Counted from the first letter of the stretch, positions 51,554 through 60,958 are shown. The stretch: 64,000 bases of DNA from JAUVXJ01 sp034411995 (GCA_034411995.1 DAOUME010000005.1:107806-171805), one strand, 5' to 3'. Numbers and translations are program-made. Notes: a model not told the origin generated them from the letters alone.

Positions 51554-51582
51554 TTGACAACTTTCTAGCGATGCCCTATATT
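51554..51582 (+). promoter_or_regulatory. Predicted promoter before the second OppD-like gene
   Basis: TTGACA (51554-51559), 17-nt spacer, TATATT (51577-51582). It sits in the 159-nt gap between the two OppD-like genes, so the second one can be transcribed independently of the first. Confidence 0.7.
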
Positions 51583-51694
51583 CCGTGGTTGATACACTAT
51601 GACCGCCCCCGTTGGCAGGGAAGGGGGACCGATGGTAACGCCGTGGATGCGCAAGACAGTGCTGGGGTAGGACACTGGTAAGGAGGCAGACAAA

Positions 51695-52675
51695 GTGACT
51701 CTACTTGATGTGCGAGATCTGAAGACGCGGTTCTACACTGACGACGGTGTCGTGCAAGCTGTGAACGGAGTGTCCTGGCACGTGAATGAGGGAGAGACCC
51801 TGAGCATTGTGGGAGAAAGCGGCTGCGGCAAGAGCGTCAGCGTGCTCTCCATTCTGCGGTTGATACCACAGCCGCCGGGCAAAATCGAGTCGGGCGAGGT
51901 TATCTTCGAAGACGAGGATCTGATGAAGCTGAGCGACGATGACATGCGCTCCATCAGAGGGAACAAGATGGCCATGGTCTTTCAAGATCCCATGACGTCG
52001 CTGAACCCTGTCCTCACCATCAACCAGCAAATCAGTGAGGCGCTGACGCTTCACCTGGGCATGAACAAGAAACAGGCCCGGGAAAGGACGGCGGAGTTGC
52101 TGCAGATGGTGCAGATACCTCAGGCTGAGGACCGACTGGATGACTACCCCCACCAGTTCAGCGGCGGCATGAGGCAGAGAGCGATGATTGCTATGGCCTT
52201 GTCCTGCAACCCCCAGATCCTCATCGCCGACGAGCCCACCACTGCACTTGACGTAACCATCCAAGCCCAGATCATAGAGCTGGTGAAGCAGCTCAGAGAC
52301 GAGATCGGCATGGCCATTATCTGGATCACGCACGATCTGGGCATCGTCGCGGGGATAGCAGACAGAGTCGCCGTGATGTATGCGGGGTTCATCATCGAGT
52401 CAGCAGACGTGAAGAATCTCTACGCAGATCCACGGCACCCCTACACCCTTGGACTGTTGGGCTCGGTGCCTCGACTCGACATGAAGAAGAAGGAGAAACT
52501 GACTCCCATCTTTGGGCTCCCGCCCGATCTCATCGACCTGCCGGCTGGTTGTCCATTTGCCCCTCGTTGTGACTATCGAATCGAGCGGTGTGCCGAACAG
52601 CCGGAGTTGAGAACGGTGGCTCCTGGCCACGAGGTGGCGTGCTGGGTTGACATCGCAAAGGAGAGGAAGCAATAA
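51695..52675 (+). CDS. Oligopeptide-type ABC transporter ATP-binding protein (OppD-like)
   Basis: 326 residues. Walker A GESGCGKSVS (about 39-48), FSGGMRQRAMIA, Walker B LIADEPTTALD and a C-terminal Cys-containing loop (CPFAPRCDYRIERCAE). GTG start at 51695 with a strong AAGGAGG. The next gene starts inside its stop (TAATG), so it is coupled to oppF. Similar over the whole length to the upstream OppD-like gene. Confidence 0.94.
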   Translation: MTLLDVRDLKTRFYTDDGVVQAVNGVSWHVNEGETLSIVGESGCGKSVSVLSILRLIPQPPGKIESGEVIFEDEDLMKLSDDDMRSIRGNKMAMVFQDPMTSLNPVLTINQQISEALTLHLGMNKKQARERTAELLQMVQIPQAEDRLDDYPHQFSGGMRQRAMIAMALSCNPQILIADEPTTALDVTIQAQIIELVKQLRDEIGMAIIWITHDLGIVAGIADRVAVMYAGFIIESADVKNLYADPRHPYTLGLLGSVPRLDMKKKEKLTPIFGLPPDLIDLPAGCPFAPRCDYRIERCAEQPELRTVAPGHEVACWVDIAKERKQ

Positions 52676-53658
52676 TGGCTGTCAAGAACAACGTCTTGCT
52701 TGAGGTCAAGAACCTGAAGATGTACTTCCCCATCAAGCGCGGGGTCTTCCAGAGGCGCGTCGGAGACGTCAAGGCCGTGGACGATCTCAGTTTCTTCATT
52801 CGACGTGGTGAGACCTTCGGCCTCGTGGGCGAGAGTGGGTCTGGCAAGACCACGGTGGGACGGTGCATACTGCAGCTCTATCGTCCAACCGGCGGCGAGG
52901 TGCTCTTCGAGGGTGAGGATCTGACCCACATGAAAGGGCACAAGCTCCGCTCCATGCGGCGCGAGATGCAGATGATCTTCCAGGACCCGTATGCTTCCCT
53001 CAATCCGCGAATGACGGTCGGCAGCATTATTGGCGAACCACTGGAGGTCCACGGCATAGCCAAGGGGAAGGCCAAGCGAGAGCGCGTTCAAGAGCTGCTG
53101 AGAGTGGTGGGGTTGAACCCGTACTTCGTGAATCGCTATCCGCACGAGTTCAGCGGCGGTCAGCGTCAGCGCATTGGGGTCGCCAGGGCTCTAGCCCTGA
53201 ACCCAAGTTTTATCGTCGCGGACGAGCCCATTTCTGCTCTGGACGTGTCCATCCAGGCGCAGATCATCAACATGCTCGAGGACCTGCAGTCAGAGCTGGG
53301 ATTGACCTTCCTGTTCATCGCCCACGACCTGAGCGTCGTTAGACACATCAGCGACCGCATCGCCGTGATGTACCTGGGCAAGATCTTCGAGATTGCGGAC
53401 CGGGATGAGCTGTACAAGAACCCCCTACAGCCCTATACTCAGTCGCTGCTGTCCGCTGTTCCCATCCCTGATCCAGTCGTAGAGGAAACGAGGAAGAGGA
53501 TCATCCTCGTGGGCGACCTACCCAGCCCGGCGAACCCTCCGGTGGGTTGCAACTTCGTGACACGGTGTCCGGTGAAGATGGACGTCTGTGAGGAGCAAGA
53601 GCCGGAATTCAAAGAGGTCTCGACGGACCACTGGGTAGCGTGCTGGCGCGTGAACTAG
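52675..53658 (+). CDS. Oligopeptide-type ABC transporter ATP-binding protein (OppF-like)
   Basis: 327 residues, with a typical OppF N-terminus (NLKMYFPIKRGVFQR), Walker A GESGSGKTT (about 47-55), signature FSGGQRQRIGVA and Walker B IVADEPISALD. It also has the C-terminal cysteine loop (CNFVTRCPVKMDVCEEQE). Forms the second half of the ATPase dimer with an OppD partner. Starts in the overlap TAATG. Confidence 0.95.
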   Translation: MAVKNNVLLEVKNLKMYFPIKRGVFQRRVGDVKAVDDLSFFIRRGETFGLVGESGSGKTTVGRCILQLYRPTGGEVLFEGEDLTHMKGHKLRSMRREMQMIFQDPYASLNPRMTVGSIIGEPLEVHGIAKGKAKRERVQELLRVVGLNPYFVNRYPHEFSGGQRQRIGVARALALNPSFIVADEPISALDVSIQAQIINMLEDLQSELGLTFLFIAHDLSVVRHISDRIAVMYLGKIFEIADRDELYKNPLQPYTQSLLSAVPIPDPVVEETRKRIILVGDLPSPANPPVGCNFVTRCPVKMDVCEEQEPEFKEVSTDHWVACWRVN

Positions 53659-53690
53659 AGCGCGAGTGAACCTACAGGGCGCGAAACTGG

Positions 53691-53696
53691 TATACT
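53691..53696 (+). promoter_or_regulatory. Possible extended -10 promoter before the oppB-like gene
   Basis: TATACT at 53691-53696 preceded by TGG, i.e. an extended -10 (TGnTATACT), with only a weak -35 (TGAACC). Low confidence. Confidence 0.3.
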
Positions 53697-53775
53697 AGAA
53701 GAGGGATCCTACCCGTCGGCAGGCCGACAGGGGCTATGTGGTGCTGGCTGGGAGCCCGGTGGAAAGGATTCTGCT

Positions 53776-54822
53776 TTGATACCGTACGTGCTCCGAAGGT
53801 TGCTTCTTCTTCCAGTCATCATCTTCCTCGTCACCATCATCCTCTTTGCCCTCATGTGGCAGATGCCCGTCGGGCTACGCGCCAGGATCTACCTCCCCAC
53901 CACCAACCGCTTTCTGCTGCCCGCGGAAGAAGCCATCTTGGTAGAGAGGGCCATCCGTTTGTATGGCTTAGACAAGCCTTGGCCCGTTCAGTACGCGAGC
54001 TGGTTGCGTTCCGTCGCTACTGGCAACTGGGGCTACTCGCCGGTCTGGCAGCAGCCGGTGCTGGAGGGTTTGCTCCAACGTGCGCCGGCCACTGCCGAGC
54101 TAGTCCTGGTTTCGATGGTGCCGTGTGTCCTCCTGGCCGTCGGCATGGGCAGCTTCGCAGCACGCCACCAGGGCCACTTGCCGGATCACGCCGTCCGCGC
54201 AGCTGCCTCCGTGGGTTGGGCCTTGCCGTCCTTTGTCCTCGGCTTGATACTGATGAATGTGTTCTATGCCTGGCTGGGATGGTTGCCGCCTGGACGCCTG
54301 AGTCTCTGGGCCGGCGCCGTCCTCCACTCCGAGCAGTTCCGCAGTTATACCGGGCTATACACAGTGGATGCCTTACTGAATCTGGATCTGAGGATGCTGT
54401 GGGACGCCCTCAGGCATCTCATCCTCCCCGCGCTTTGTCTGGCCTTGGCCGAGTGGGCCTTGCTGGCGAGGATCATGCGCTCCTCGATGCTGGATGTGCT
54501 GAGGCAGGACTATGTCACCACAGCCAGAAGTAAGGGGGCGCCGGAGGTTCAGGTCTTCAGTCGCCATGTGCGTCGCAACGCGCTGCTTCCGGTGATCTCG
54601 ACCGGCGGTGTGGCTGTGTCGATGCTCGTAAGCGGCATCGTGGTCATCGAGAGCGTCTTCGACATTAACGGCGTGGGGAGTGCGGCGGCCGAGGCCATGT
54701 CGGGGGGCGATGTCGCCGTAGCTGTGGGCTTCGCCGTCTTCATGTGCGTGGTGACGGTTGCGGGTAGCCTCGTTGCCGACCTGTTGTACGCGGTCGCGGA
54801 TCCCAGGGTCAGACTCTACTAG
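53776..54822 (+). CDS. Oligopeptide-type ABC transporter permease (OppB-like)
   Basis: 348 residues with about six membrane helices and the permease EAA-like loop near ARSKGAPEVQVFSRHVRRNALLP. It starts with TTG at 53776, with AAAGGA upstream; the residues IPYVLRRLLLLPVIIFLV are typical of family starts. The periplasmic segment (about 40-90) is typical of OppB-type permeases. Followed 18 nt later by the OppC-like gene. Confidence 0.92.
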   Translation: MIPYVLRRLLLLPVIIFLVTIILFALMWQMPVGLRARIYLPTTNRFLLPAEEAILVERAIRLYGLDKPWPVQYASWLRSVATGNWGYSPVWQQPVLEGLLQRAPATAELVLVSMVPCVLLAVGMGSFAARHQGHLPDHAVRAAASVGWALPSFVLGLILMNVFYAWLGWLPPGRLSLWAGAVLHSEQFRSYTGLYTVDALLNLDLRMLWDALRHLILPALCLALAEWALLARIMRSSMLDVLRQDYVTTARSKGAPEVQVFSRHVRRNALLPVISTGGVAVSMLVSGIVVIESVFDINGVGSAAAEAMSGGDVAVAVGFAVFMCVVTVAGSLVADLLYAVADPRVRLY

Positions 54823-54840
54823 AGGGGTTGCTGGTCAACA

Positions 54841-56262
54841 ATGGAGAGTGCTGGGCAGGGCCACCGGGGAGAGCTGCACAGACAGTTGGCGCATCTCGAC
54901 CTTTACTACCACGGTCTGCGCTTGATGGGCCAGAAGTTGGCCTCCAGCGCCGATGCGTCGTCGAGGGACCTGCCTCGTGCGCTCTACGAGCAATCGCTGC
55001 AACTCGGGGAGGATTGCTCGAGCGCCCTCCGGAACCTGAGGGAGGGGCTGGATTCGGAAGACAGGCGGGCCTGCGAATCTGCTGCGAACCGGGTCGAGCT
55101 GGCGGTGGAAAGAGCTTCCCGGGCCAGGGGGCACACGACGTTCATGGTGAACATTTGGCGCGTGCTCGACGCGGTGGGGCACTTCTTGGAAGAGGTAGCG
55201 GTGAAGTATGGGTACGCACCCCTCTCGGACAGGACGGCGTTGGAGGGAACGCTTTCCCTGGAGGCCGGTGGTGCGCCCTTTGCCCCTTCCTCCTGGGCGT
55301 ACGAACGGGCTCGAAGGGCAAGGCGAGAGATCGCGGAGCCGATATCGATCCCTGTGCTGCGCGCCCTCCCGCGCTGGCGTGCAAGGCGGTTGCTGAACCC
55401 GGGACTCTTGCTGGGTGTGGTGTTGGTGCTGGGCTTCGTGGCAGTGGCCATAGCAGCGCCGATGATTGCGCCTGTGCAAGGAGATGACCCGTATACCATG
55501 CCCAGATCCAGCTTCCGGGTGAAACCCGAGCCTCCTGGACCCGGCCACCCTCTGGGTACCACGGAGGGCAGCTATGACGTATTCCACGGATTGGTATGGG
55601 GCACACACGTCGCCTTTCGCATAGGGCTCTCCGTCACGGCGGCCAGATTGATCATTGGACTGGCCGTGGGGCTCGTTTCTGGCTACGCGGGCGGGTGGCT
55701 GGACTCCATCATGATGAGGACTACCGATGCTTTCCTGGCTTTCCCCATCGTCCCAGCGACGTTGTTGATGCTGGTCTTCTTTGGTCCCACTGGCCTTTCA
55801 CGGGTTGCGGCTGCCAGTGGTATCGATTCGATCATCATCCTTTCTCTCATCCTCTTCGGGTGGATGCAATACGCACGGCTGGTTCGAGGAAACGTGCTGC
55901 TCGAGCGCTCCAAGCAATACGTGGAGGCAGCGGTGGCCGTTGGAGCGCGGGCACCGCGCATCATATGGCGGCACGTGTTGCCTAACATCCCGCAAGGTCT
56001 GTTTGTGCTCGCAGCCTCCGACATTGGGGCAATGGTGGTCCTGGGGGCGGTGTTCACCTTCCTTGGCCTCTCGGGGCGTGCAGGATTGGCGGACTGGGGG
56101 TGGATGCTCAACAGTGGTCGCAATTGGATCATAGGCACGCCCACCGATGCCTTCCAGTACTGGTATGCTTACCTTCCGCCGATGGCGGCTATTGTGCTGT
56201 TTTCCGCAGGATGGAATCTCATCGGCGATGGCCTGCGCGACGCAGCCGATCCCCGACTGTGA
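54841..56262 (+). CDS. Oligopeptide-type ABC transporter permease (OppC-like) with 180-residue N-terminal extension
   Basis: 473 residues. The permease proper begins near residue 183 (LLNPGLLLGVVLVLGFVAVAIAA) and has the loop ERSKQYVEAAVAVGARAPRIIWRHVLPN. Residues 1-182 precede the first helix, are helical and charged (ELHRQLAHLDLYYHGLRLMG ... RARGHTTFMVNIWRVLDAVG) and have no recognised family. Family proteins are mostly 280-380 residues, so this is unusual. ATG 54841 is the earliest and has a weak GGGG-type site. Confidence 0.9.
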   Translation: MESAGQGHRGELHRQLAHLDLYYHGLRLMGQKLASSADASSRDLPRALYEQSLQLGEDCSSALRNLREGLDSEDRRACESAANRVELAVERASRARGHTTFMVNIWRVLDAVGHFLEEVAVKYGYAPLSDRTALEGTLSLEAGGAPFAPSSWAYERARRARREIAEPISIPVLRALPRWRARRLLNPGLLLGVVLVLGFVAVAIAAPMIAPVQGDDPYTMPRSSFRVKPEPPGPGHPLGTTEGSYDVFHGLVWGTHVAFRIGLSVTAARLIIGLAVGLVSGYAGGWLDSIMMRTTDAFLAFPIVPATLLMLVFFGPTGLSRVAAASGIDSIIILSLILFGWMQYARLVRGNVLLERSKQYVEAAVAVGARAPRIIWRHVLPNIPQGLFVLAASDIGAMVVLGAVFTFLGLSGRAGLADWGWMLNSGRNWIIGTPTDAFQYWYAYLPPMAAIVLFSAGWNLIGDGLRDAADPRL

Positions 56263-56448
56263 CAGCGCCGACGCTGGTCTGGCGTGAGCAGCGCGAAAGC
56301 GAGGGTGGGCAGCGAGGACCCTGGCGAGACCTCACGCTGGGGGTGGAATGATGCACCCGGCGCGAGTGGAAGCACATGTCCGTCCGAGTGGAGGCCGCGG
56401 TGGCAGTCCACATCCATTCTTTGGCTGGTGCCGAGGTAACAGGCTAGA

Positions 56449-58713
56449 GTGACCAGGCTGCGAACCAGAGAAGGCAAGCTGTCCTTCTTCCTGCTCACGC
56501 TGATGATGCTCTGTATTGCGTGGAGCATGGAGCTTGCCAGTTGGGTTGAGGGGCTGTACGTCGTGGAGTGGGCAGCCCTGAGTGGGTTGGCGCTGGGCTT
56601 TGTGATGACCAGACTCGGCCGGAGCAGGGCGCTGAGCCACCTGGTGAGCTCGGTGATCGGGGCATCGCTGATCCTCGCCGTGGTGGGCAGGTTCATCGTT
56701 CCGGGCTTCAGTTGGAGGACCGCGTTAGGCATGATTGCCTATCATTTCGACGCCTGGCTCAGGGTGGTGATCTCCGGGCAATCGAGCACTGACGCTGTGA
56801 TCTTCATTCTGCTGATCGCTCTGCTGGGATGGTGGATCGGATATGCATGCGCCTGGATGGTGTTCGGTGCTCACAAGGTATGGCAGGCCCTCGCCCTCAG
56901 TGGAGCGGCCATGCTGCTGGTGGCCTATGCCAGTCCGCCTGAGGTGGGACCTTTCTTTGTGACGTACGTCTTCTGTGCTCTGCTGCTGGCGGTGCGGGTC
57001 TACGTCTACACCCAGGAGGAGTCATGGGCCCAACAGCACGCGCGATACGATCGGGACATTACCCTGCATTTTCTCCGCGATGGAGGGATACTCGTCCTGG
57101 GCATCGTGACGGTGGTCTGGGTGGTGCCGCTGATTTCGTCGAGTGCGTCCCTGGTGGGCCTGTGGGGACGCGTGGAAGGACCGTGGCGTACAATAGGAGA
57201 TGAGTGGAATCGGCTCTTCTCTGGAGTGCTTGGCTACAGCCGGGGATACGAAAACGTACCTTTTGGCGAGCGGTTGGCCCTCGGCGGCCCGCTCAAGCTA
57301 GACGAGGACATCTTGATGTGGGTGAGCACTGACGGGGCTCGATACTGGCGGGGTGTGGTGTATGACCGCTACGATGGCCGTGGGTGGGTCAACACCGATA
57401 CCCTGAGCGCCGTGGTCCCGCCGAATCGCGATGTCACTGTGGAAGCACAGTACGAGATGCGTCGCTTGATCGAGCAGACGGTCATGCCTAATTGGTCTGG
57501 CGTGGGTCAGGTGTTCTATCTCGGGGAGTTCCTCAGCATCAACGTGCCTGCTCAGGTCGAGTACAGCCATGCGGGTGGCAGCAGCGGGATAGGAGCCGAT
57601 CCCTGGTCCGCGCCATCCTCTGTCTCCACCGTGGAAACGAGGATCCCTGTGAACGTGAACAGGCCGTACTCGGTGTTCTCTTACACCTCCGTGGCGGACG
57701 CCACGAGCTTGAGGGAAGCGAGCACCGATTACCCTGAGTGGATCGTCCCTCGCTATCTGCAGCTCCCGTCCACCCTCCCGGAGCGGGTCGCGGAGCTGGC
57801 GCAGGAGGTGGCCGGGCCCCAGGGAAACCCCTACGATCAGGCGGTGGCCATCCGGGACTACCTGCGACGCACGATCGAGTACCGGGAGGATGTCGAGGCA
57901 CCCCCGGAGGACCGAGATGCTATCGACTATCTGCTCTACGACAGCCGAGTGGGATACTGCAACTACTACGCTTCTGCCATGGTAGTCATGGCGCGCGCGG
58001 TAGGGATCCCGGCTCGTCTGGTCGTGGGGTATGCAGGGGGCGAGCTGGACGAGGAGGCGGCGAGATATGTGGTGCGGCGCCGCGATACTCATGCTTGGGT
58101 CGAAGTCTTCTTCCCGGTGTTCGGTTGGGTGGAATTCGAGCCCACAGCGAGCGAGCCCTTGATCACCCGTCCCGAGACCAGCGACGACTCAGAGCTGGGG
58201 CCGCCGGGCGGGGAAATCGAATCCCGGTTGGAGCGTGATCTGGATAGACTGGAGGCCGAGGAAGAGGGTTTGCTCGGCGCCCCGATCCCATTCGCGCGGA
58301 CCGGCGGATCCTCCTTCAAGGGAGTGGCCCTAGCGGCAGTGGTACTGTGCGGGGGCGCGGGCGTGCTGGCCGCTTGGCTCTTCAACCGGCGGAGGGTCGA
58401 AGAGACCTCCGTGGTGGGCAAGATCTACAGGAGAATGTGCCAATACGCACGCCTCTTGGGGATCACGGGTCATTCTTATCAGACACCTTACGAATACGCT
58501 TCTGTGATGGGCGATCAACTGCCTCGAGCTGCCTCTCCTGCTCGACAGATTTCCGAGCTCTTCGTCCGCGACCAGTTCAGTGCTCAGGGCGTGGAGCTGA
58601 CGGAGGAGAGGGCGGCGGAACAGGCGTGGCAGGCCCTGCGACCGGTTGTCGTCCGACGACTGTTGCGGAGACTGCCGGAATTGCTGGGAGCGGCGTTCCG
58701 CCTGCACTCCTAG
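56449..58713 (+). CDS. TgpA-like membrane transglutaminase
   Basis: 754 residues. N-terminal membrane part with about six helices (to about 220), then an extracytoplasmic region with the transglutaminase core: catalytic Cys504 in RVGYCNYYA, His548 in DTHAWVEVF, and Glu564 at the usual Asp position in WVEFEPTAS. A further helix near 630 and a C-terminal DUF4129-like region end the protein. Usually TgpA genes lie with MoxR and DUF58 genes, absent here. GTG start at 56449. Reaction not known; related proteins act in surface polymer or protein crosslinking or proteolysis. Confidence 0.93.
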   Translation: MTRLRTREGKLSFFLLTLMMLCIAWSMELASWVEGLYVVEWAALSGLALGFVMTRLGRSRALSHLVSSVIGASLILAVVGRFIVPGFSWRTALGMIAYHFDAWLRVVISGQSSTDAVIFILLIALLGWWIGYACAWMVFGAHKVWQALALSGAAMLLVAYASPPEVGPFFVTYVFCALLLAVRVYVYTQEESWAQQHARYDRDITLHFLRDGGILVLGIVTVVWVVPLISSSASLVGLWGRVEGPWRTIGDEWNRLFSGVLGYSRGYENVPFGERLALGGPLKLDEDILMWVSTDGARYWRGVVYDRYDGRGWVNTDTLSAVVPPNRDVTVEAQYEMRRLIEQTVMPNWSGVGQVFYLGEFLSINVPAQVEYSHAGGSSGIGADPWSAPSSVSTVETRIPVNVNRPYSVFSYTSVADATSLREASTDYPEWIVPRYLQLPSTLPERVAELAQEVAGPQGNPYDQAVAIRDYLRRTIEYREDVEAPPEDRDAIDYLLYDSRVGYCNYYASAMVVMARAVGIPARLVVGYAGGELDEEAARYVVRRRDTHAWVEVFFPVFGWVEFEPTASEPLITRPETSDDSELGPPGGEIESRLERDLDRLEAEEEGLLGAPIPFARTGGSSFKGVALAAVVLCGGAGVLAAWLFNRRRVEETSVVGKIYRRMCQYARLLGITGHSYQTPYEYASVMGDQLPRAASPARQISELFVRDQFSAQGVELTEERAAEQAWQALRPVVVRRLLRRLPELLGAAFRLHS

Positions 58714-58755
58714 CACTCAGAGCGCTGGAAAAGACGGGGCATCTAGGGACCCCGG

Positions 58756-60615
58756 TTGACAGTAGGAGAATCGACGAAGGATATGGTTCGCAGTGTGTGG
58801 TCGAGATTGCGGGGCTGGTTGCCCTGGATGATTCTGGTGCTGCTGGGATTGGGGCCAGTCTCAGTCTGCGCTCTGGTCGGGCCCCCTGAAGTTGCGTCTG
58901 ATCTTGGGCAGAAAGCAGCACCTGACTGGAGCCGCGCGATACGCGTGGGCACCGGTTTCTACGGTACCGACAGTGGGGCACCGCTGGCTGTGGATGGGGA
59001 CGGTCGCGTGCACCTCGTGTGGGTCCTGCGCTTGAACGCTCAGGAGTACGACATGCGCTACCTCCGCCTCGATGACCGAGGGATAGTGGCGGAAGAGCAC
59101 GACCTGAATCTCCCACTCTTCCAGCCCAGGGAGGTCCGAGTGGTGCAGAGCGGTGATGCCCTTATGCACGTGTTCCTGCTGGCCTACTCAGAGTCGGCCG
59201 CTTCCTCCGGTCTGTATCACTTCGCACTGTCAGACGAAGGCCAGGTGGTTGAGGAGCCCTCGCTCTTGTCGTCGGCGACGGACAATTGCTACGAGTACGA
59301 CGTGGCGACGAGTTCGTCGGGCGCGATACACTTGCTGTGGACTGAGGGGATTGGCACCGAGCGTGATCTCTACTACCTGCAGTTCGGCGCGGGGGCTCAA
59401 ACAAGCGCTATCCCGAAAGTGATCGAGCGCGGTGTTTCCAGCCCCGTGGCCGCCACAGGGCCGGACGATGTGCTCCACCTGTTCTGGGAAGAGCCTGGCG
59501 CCGACGAGGACACGGCGGAACTGTACCACGCGGTACTGGTGAGTGATGCGGAATCCCTGACGGGCCGCAAGCTACTGGATCTTCCCACAGGCAGGAGGTT
59601 CTTCCGCACAGGGCCGGTGGTGGCCTTAGACCAGGAGTATGCGTATCTGGTGTGGACCGTGGAATATCGGAGGGACATTGGGGCCCCCGCCATGTCAGAA
59701 GGTTGGTATGGCAGTTTTGCCCTCGATTCGCCATCATCTGTATCTGCCAGATCTTTCTATCTGCCGATGGATGAGAAACCGACGTACGTGTCTCACGACT
59801 CACCGCTCAGGTATGAGTATCTGGTGCCTTCTCAGGGGGCGGCGGAGTCCGGCAGCGAGCGAGTAACCTCTCCGTCGGCTCTGAGTGGTGACCGGGAGGC
59901 GTTGGTGACCTGCGGGATGACCATGCGACGGAGAGCTTCCTACGAGCACCAGATCGTCAACCTGGTCTTCGGTGACGGTGGATTGCGGGGATACCAGGTG
60001 GCCGGCAGTACGACTCACTGGTCCAGACTGCCCAACGTGGTGGCGGATAACGATGGCGACCTGTACTTGAGCTGGGTCGATGGCCTGGAACCTGGTCCGA
60101 GCGATGTCTTCTTTGCGACCACCGTGCAGCGTGTCCGCGAACGCTTGGATGGCTTGACGGGCAGCGACTTGCTATCGGCCTCCCTGAATACGGCGTTCAG
60201 CGCCGTGACCGGGGTGGCGGCGATGCCGCTGGCAATATCGTGGGCGCTGGCACCCGTGATCTGGGCGCTCGTCGTGGGTCACTTCATTGGGGGCTCGGGC
60301 ATCAGGTCGGTGAAGGGGTATGCAGCGCTGGCCGTCGGTATCATCATCTACCAGGTGAGCAAGCTCTACTTCAGCCCTTCGTTGCTGAACTACGTTCCAT
60401 TTTCTGCGTCGGTTCCGTTTCTGCCTGAGGGGCTGTACTCTCCCTTGCAGGCGCTGGTCCCTGTGGGCATAGCCGGGCTGGCGGCGCTGGGGACTGTGTT
60501 TGCTTTGGTGCGCTCGCAGACCAGCAACCTGCTGGTCTTTTCCCTGGTGTTCATCCTGATAGATGCTTTGCTGACCGTGATGGTCTACGGTCCAGGTCTC
60601 GCGGCACTGGCTTAG
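58756..60615 (+). CDS. Large exported protein with repeated beta-strand segments and C-terminal membrane helices
   Basis: 619 residues, not assigned to a family. An N-terminal helix (about 22-42) is signal- or anchor-like. Residues about 60-460 contain recurrent strand segments (VHLVWVLR, IHLLWTEG, LHLFWEEPG, AYLVWTVEY, LYLSWVDG), suggesting a beta-propeller of about five to seven blades. The last 130 residues hold four hydrophobic helices. TTG 58756 is used; ATG 58783 (residue 10) is equally possible. It follows the transglutaminase gene by 42 nt, so a shared operon is likely. Confidence 0.75.
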   Translation: MTVGESTKDMVRSVWSRLRGWLPWMILVLLGLGPVSVCALVGPPEVASDLGQKAAPDWSRAIRVGTGFYGTDSGAPLAVDGDGRVHLVWVLRLNAQEYDMRYLRLDDRGIVAEEHDLNLPLFQPREVRVVQSGDALMHVFLLAYSESAASSGLYHFALSDEGQVVEEPSLLSSATDNCYEYDVATSSSGAIHLLWTEGIGTERDLYYLQFGAGAQTSAIPKVIERGVSSPVAATGPDDVLHLFWEEPGADEDTAELYHAVLVSDAESLTGRKLLDLPTGRRFFRTGPVVALDQEYAYLVWTVEYRRDIGAPAMSEGWYGSFALDSPSSVSARSFYLPMDEKPTYVSHDSPLRYEYLVPSQGAAESGSERVTSPSALSGDREALVTCGMTMRRRASYEHQIVNLVFGDGGLRGYQVAGSTTHWSRLPNVVADNDGDLYLSWVDGLEPGPSDVFFATTVQRVRERLDGLTGSDLLSASLNTAFSAVTGVAAMPLAISWALAPVIWALVVGHFIGGSGIRSVKGYAALAVGIIIYQVSKLYFSPSLLNYVPFSASVPFLPEGLYSPLQALVPVGIAGLAALGTVFALVRSQTSNLLVFSLVFILIDALLTVMVYGPGLAALA

Positions 60616-60773
60616 ACTGGCGTCCTGGAGGCTATGAGCCTCACGGCACAGCTTGTGACTGTGGACGATCCAGGCATCGTTGTTACTACTGGAGGGATGG
60701 AGAGGGGCCGGTTCTCAGACTCGTGCACCATCTTGCTGACGGTTGTGCACGCCGGCCCAGGCATATTGCCAAC

Positions 60774-60802
60774 TTGACAGTCGTGATTTCTAATGCTATA
60801 AT
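60774..60802 (+). promoter_or_regulatory. Perfect-consensus sigma-70 promoter
   Basis: TTGACA (60774-60779), 17-nt spacer, TATAAT (60797-60802). The transcript should begin near 60809. It heads the structured leader and the solute-binding protein gene. Confidence 0.9.
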
Positions 60803-60808
60803 CTTTTC

Positions 60809-60958
60809 ACCCAGGGAGGGTGTGAGCAGAGCCTAGCAATCTCGAAGGCGCGAGGAGACACCCTCGCAGATGACCGACAATGGAGACGCCATCCCCAAGA
60901 ACTGGTCATCCGGGACTCAAGGGGTACCCTGCTTCAGGGTACTGTCCGGTCTCTTTTG
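60809..60958 (+). ncRNA. Structured leader or small RNA with terminator-like last hairpin
   Basis: Three helical elements: P1 (60816-60823 with 60858-60865, 8 bp, enclosing CTCG/CGAG at 60841-60854), P2 (60869-60875 with 60904-60910, 7 bp, enclosing ATGG/CCAT at 60880-60892) and P3 (60924-60930 with 60936-60942, 7 bp, 5-nt loop; outer CCGGGAC/GTCCGG at 60910-60916 and 60944-60949). P3 is followed by TCTCTTTT, as in an intrinsic terminator. It may be an attenuator of the SBP gene or an independent RNA. I do not recognise a known class. Confidence 0.6.
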
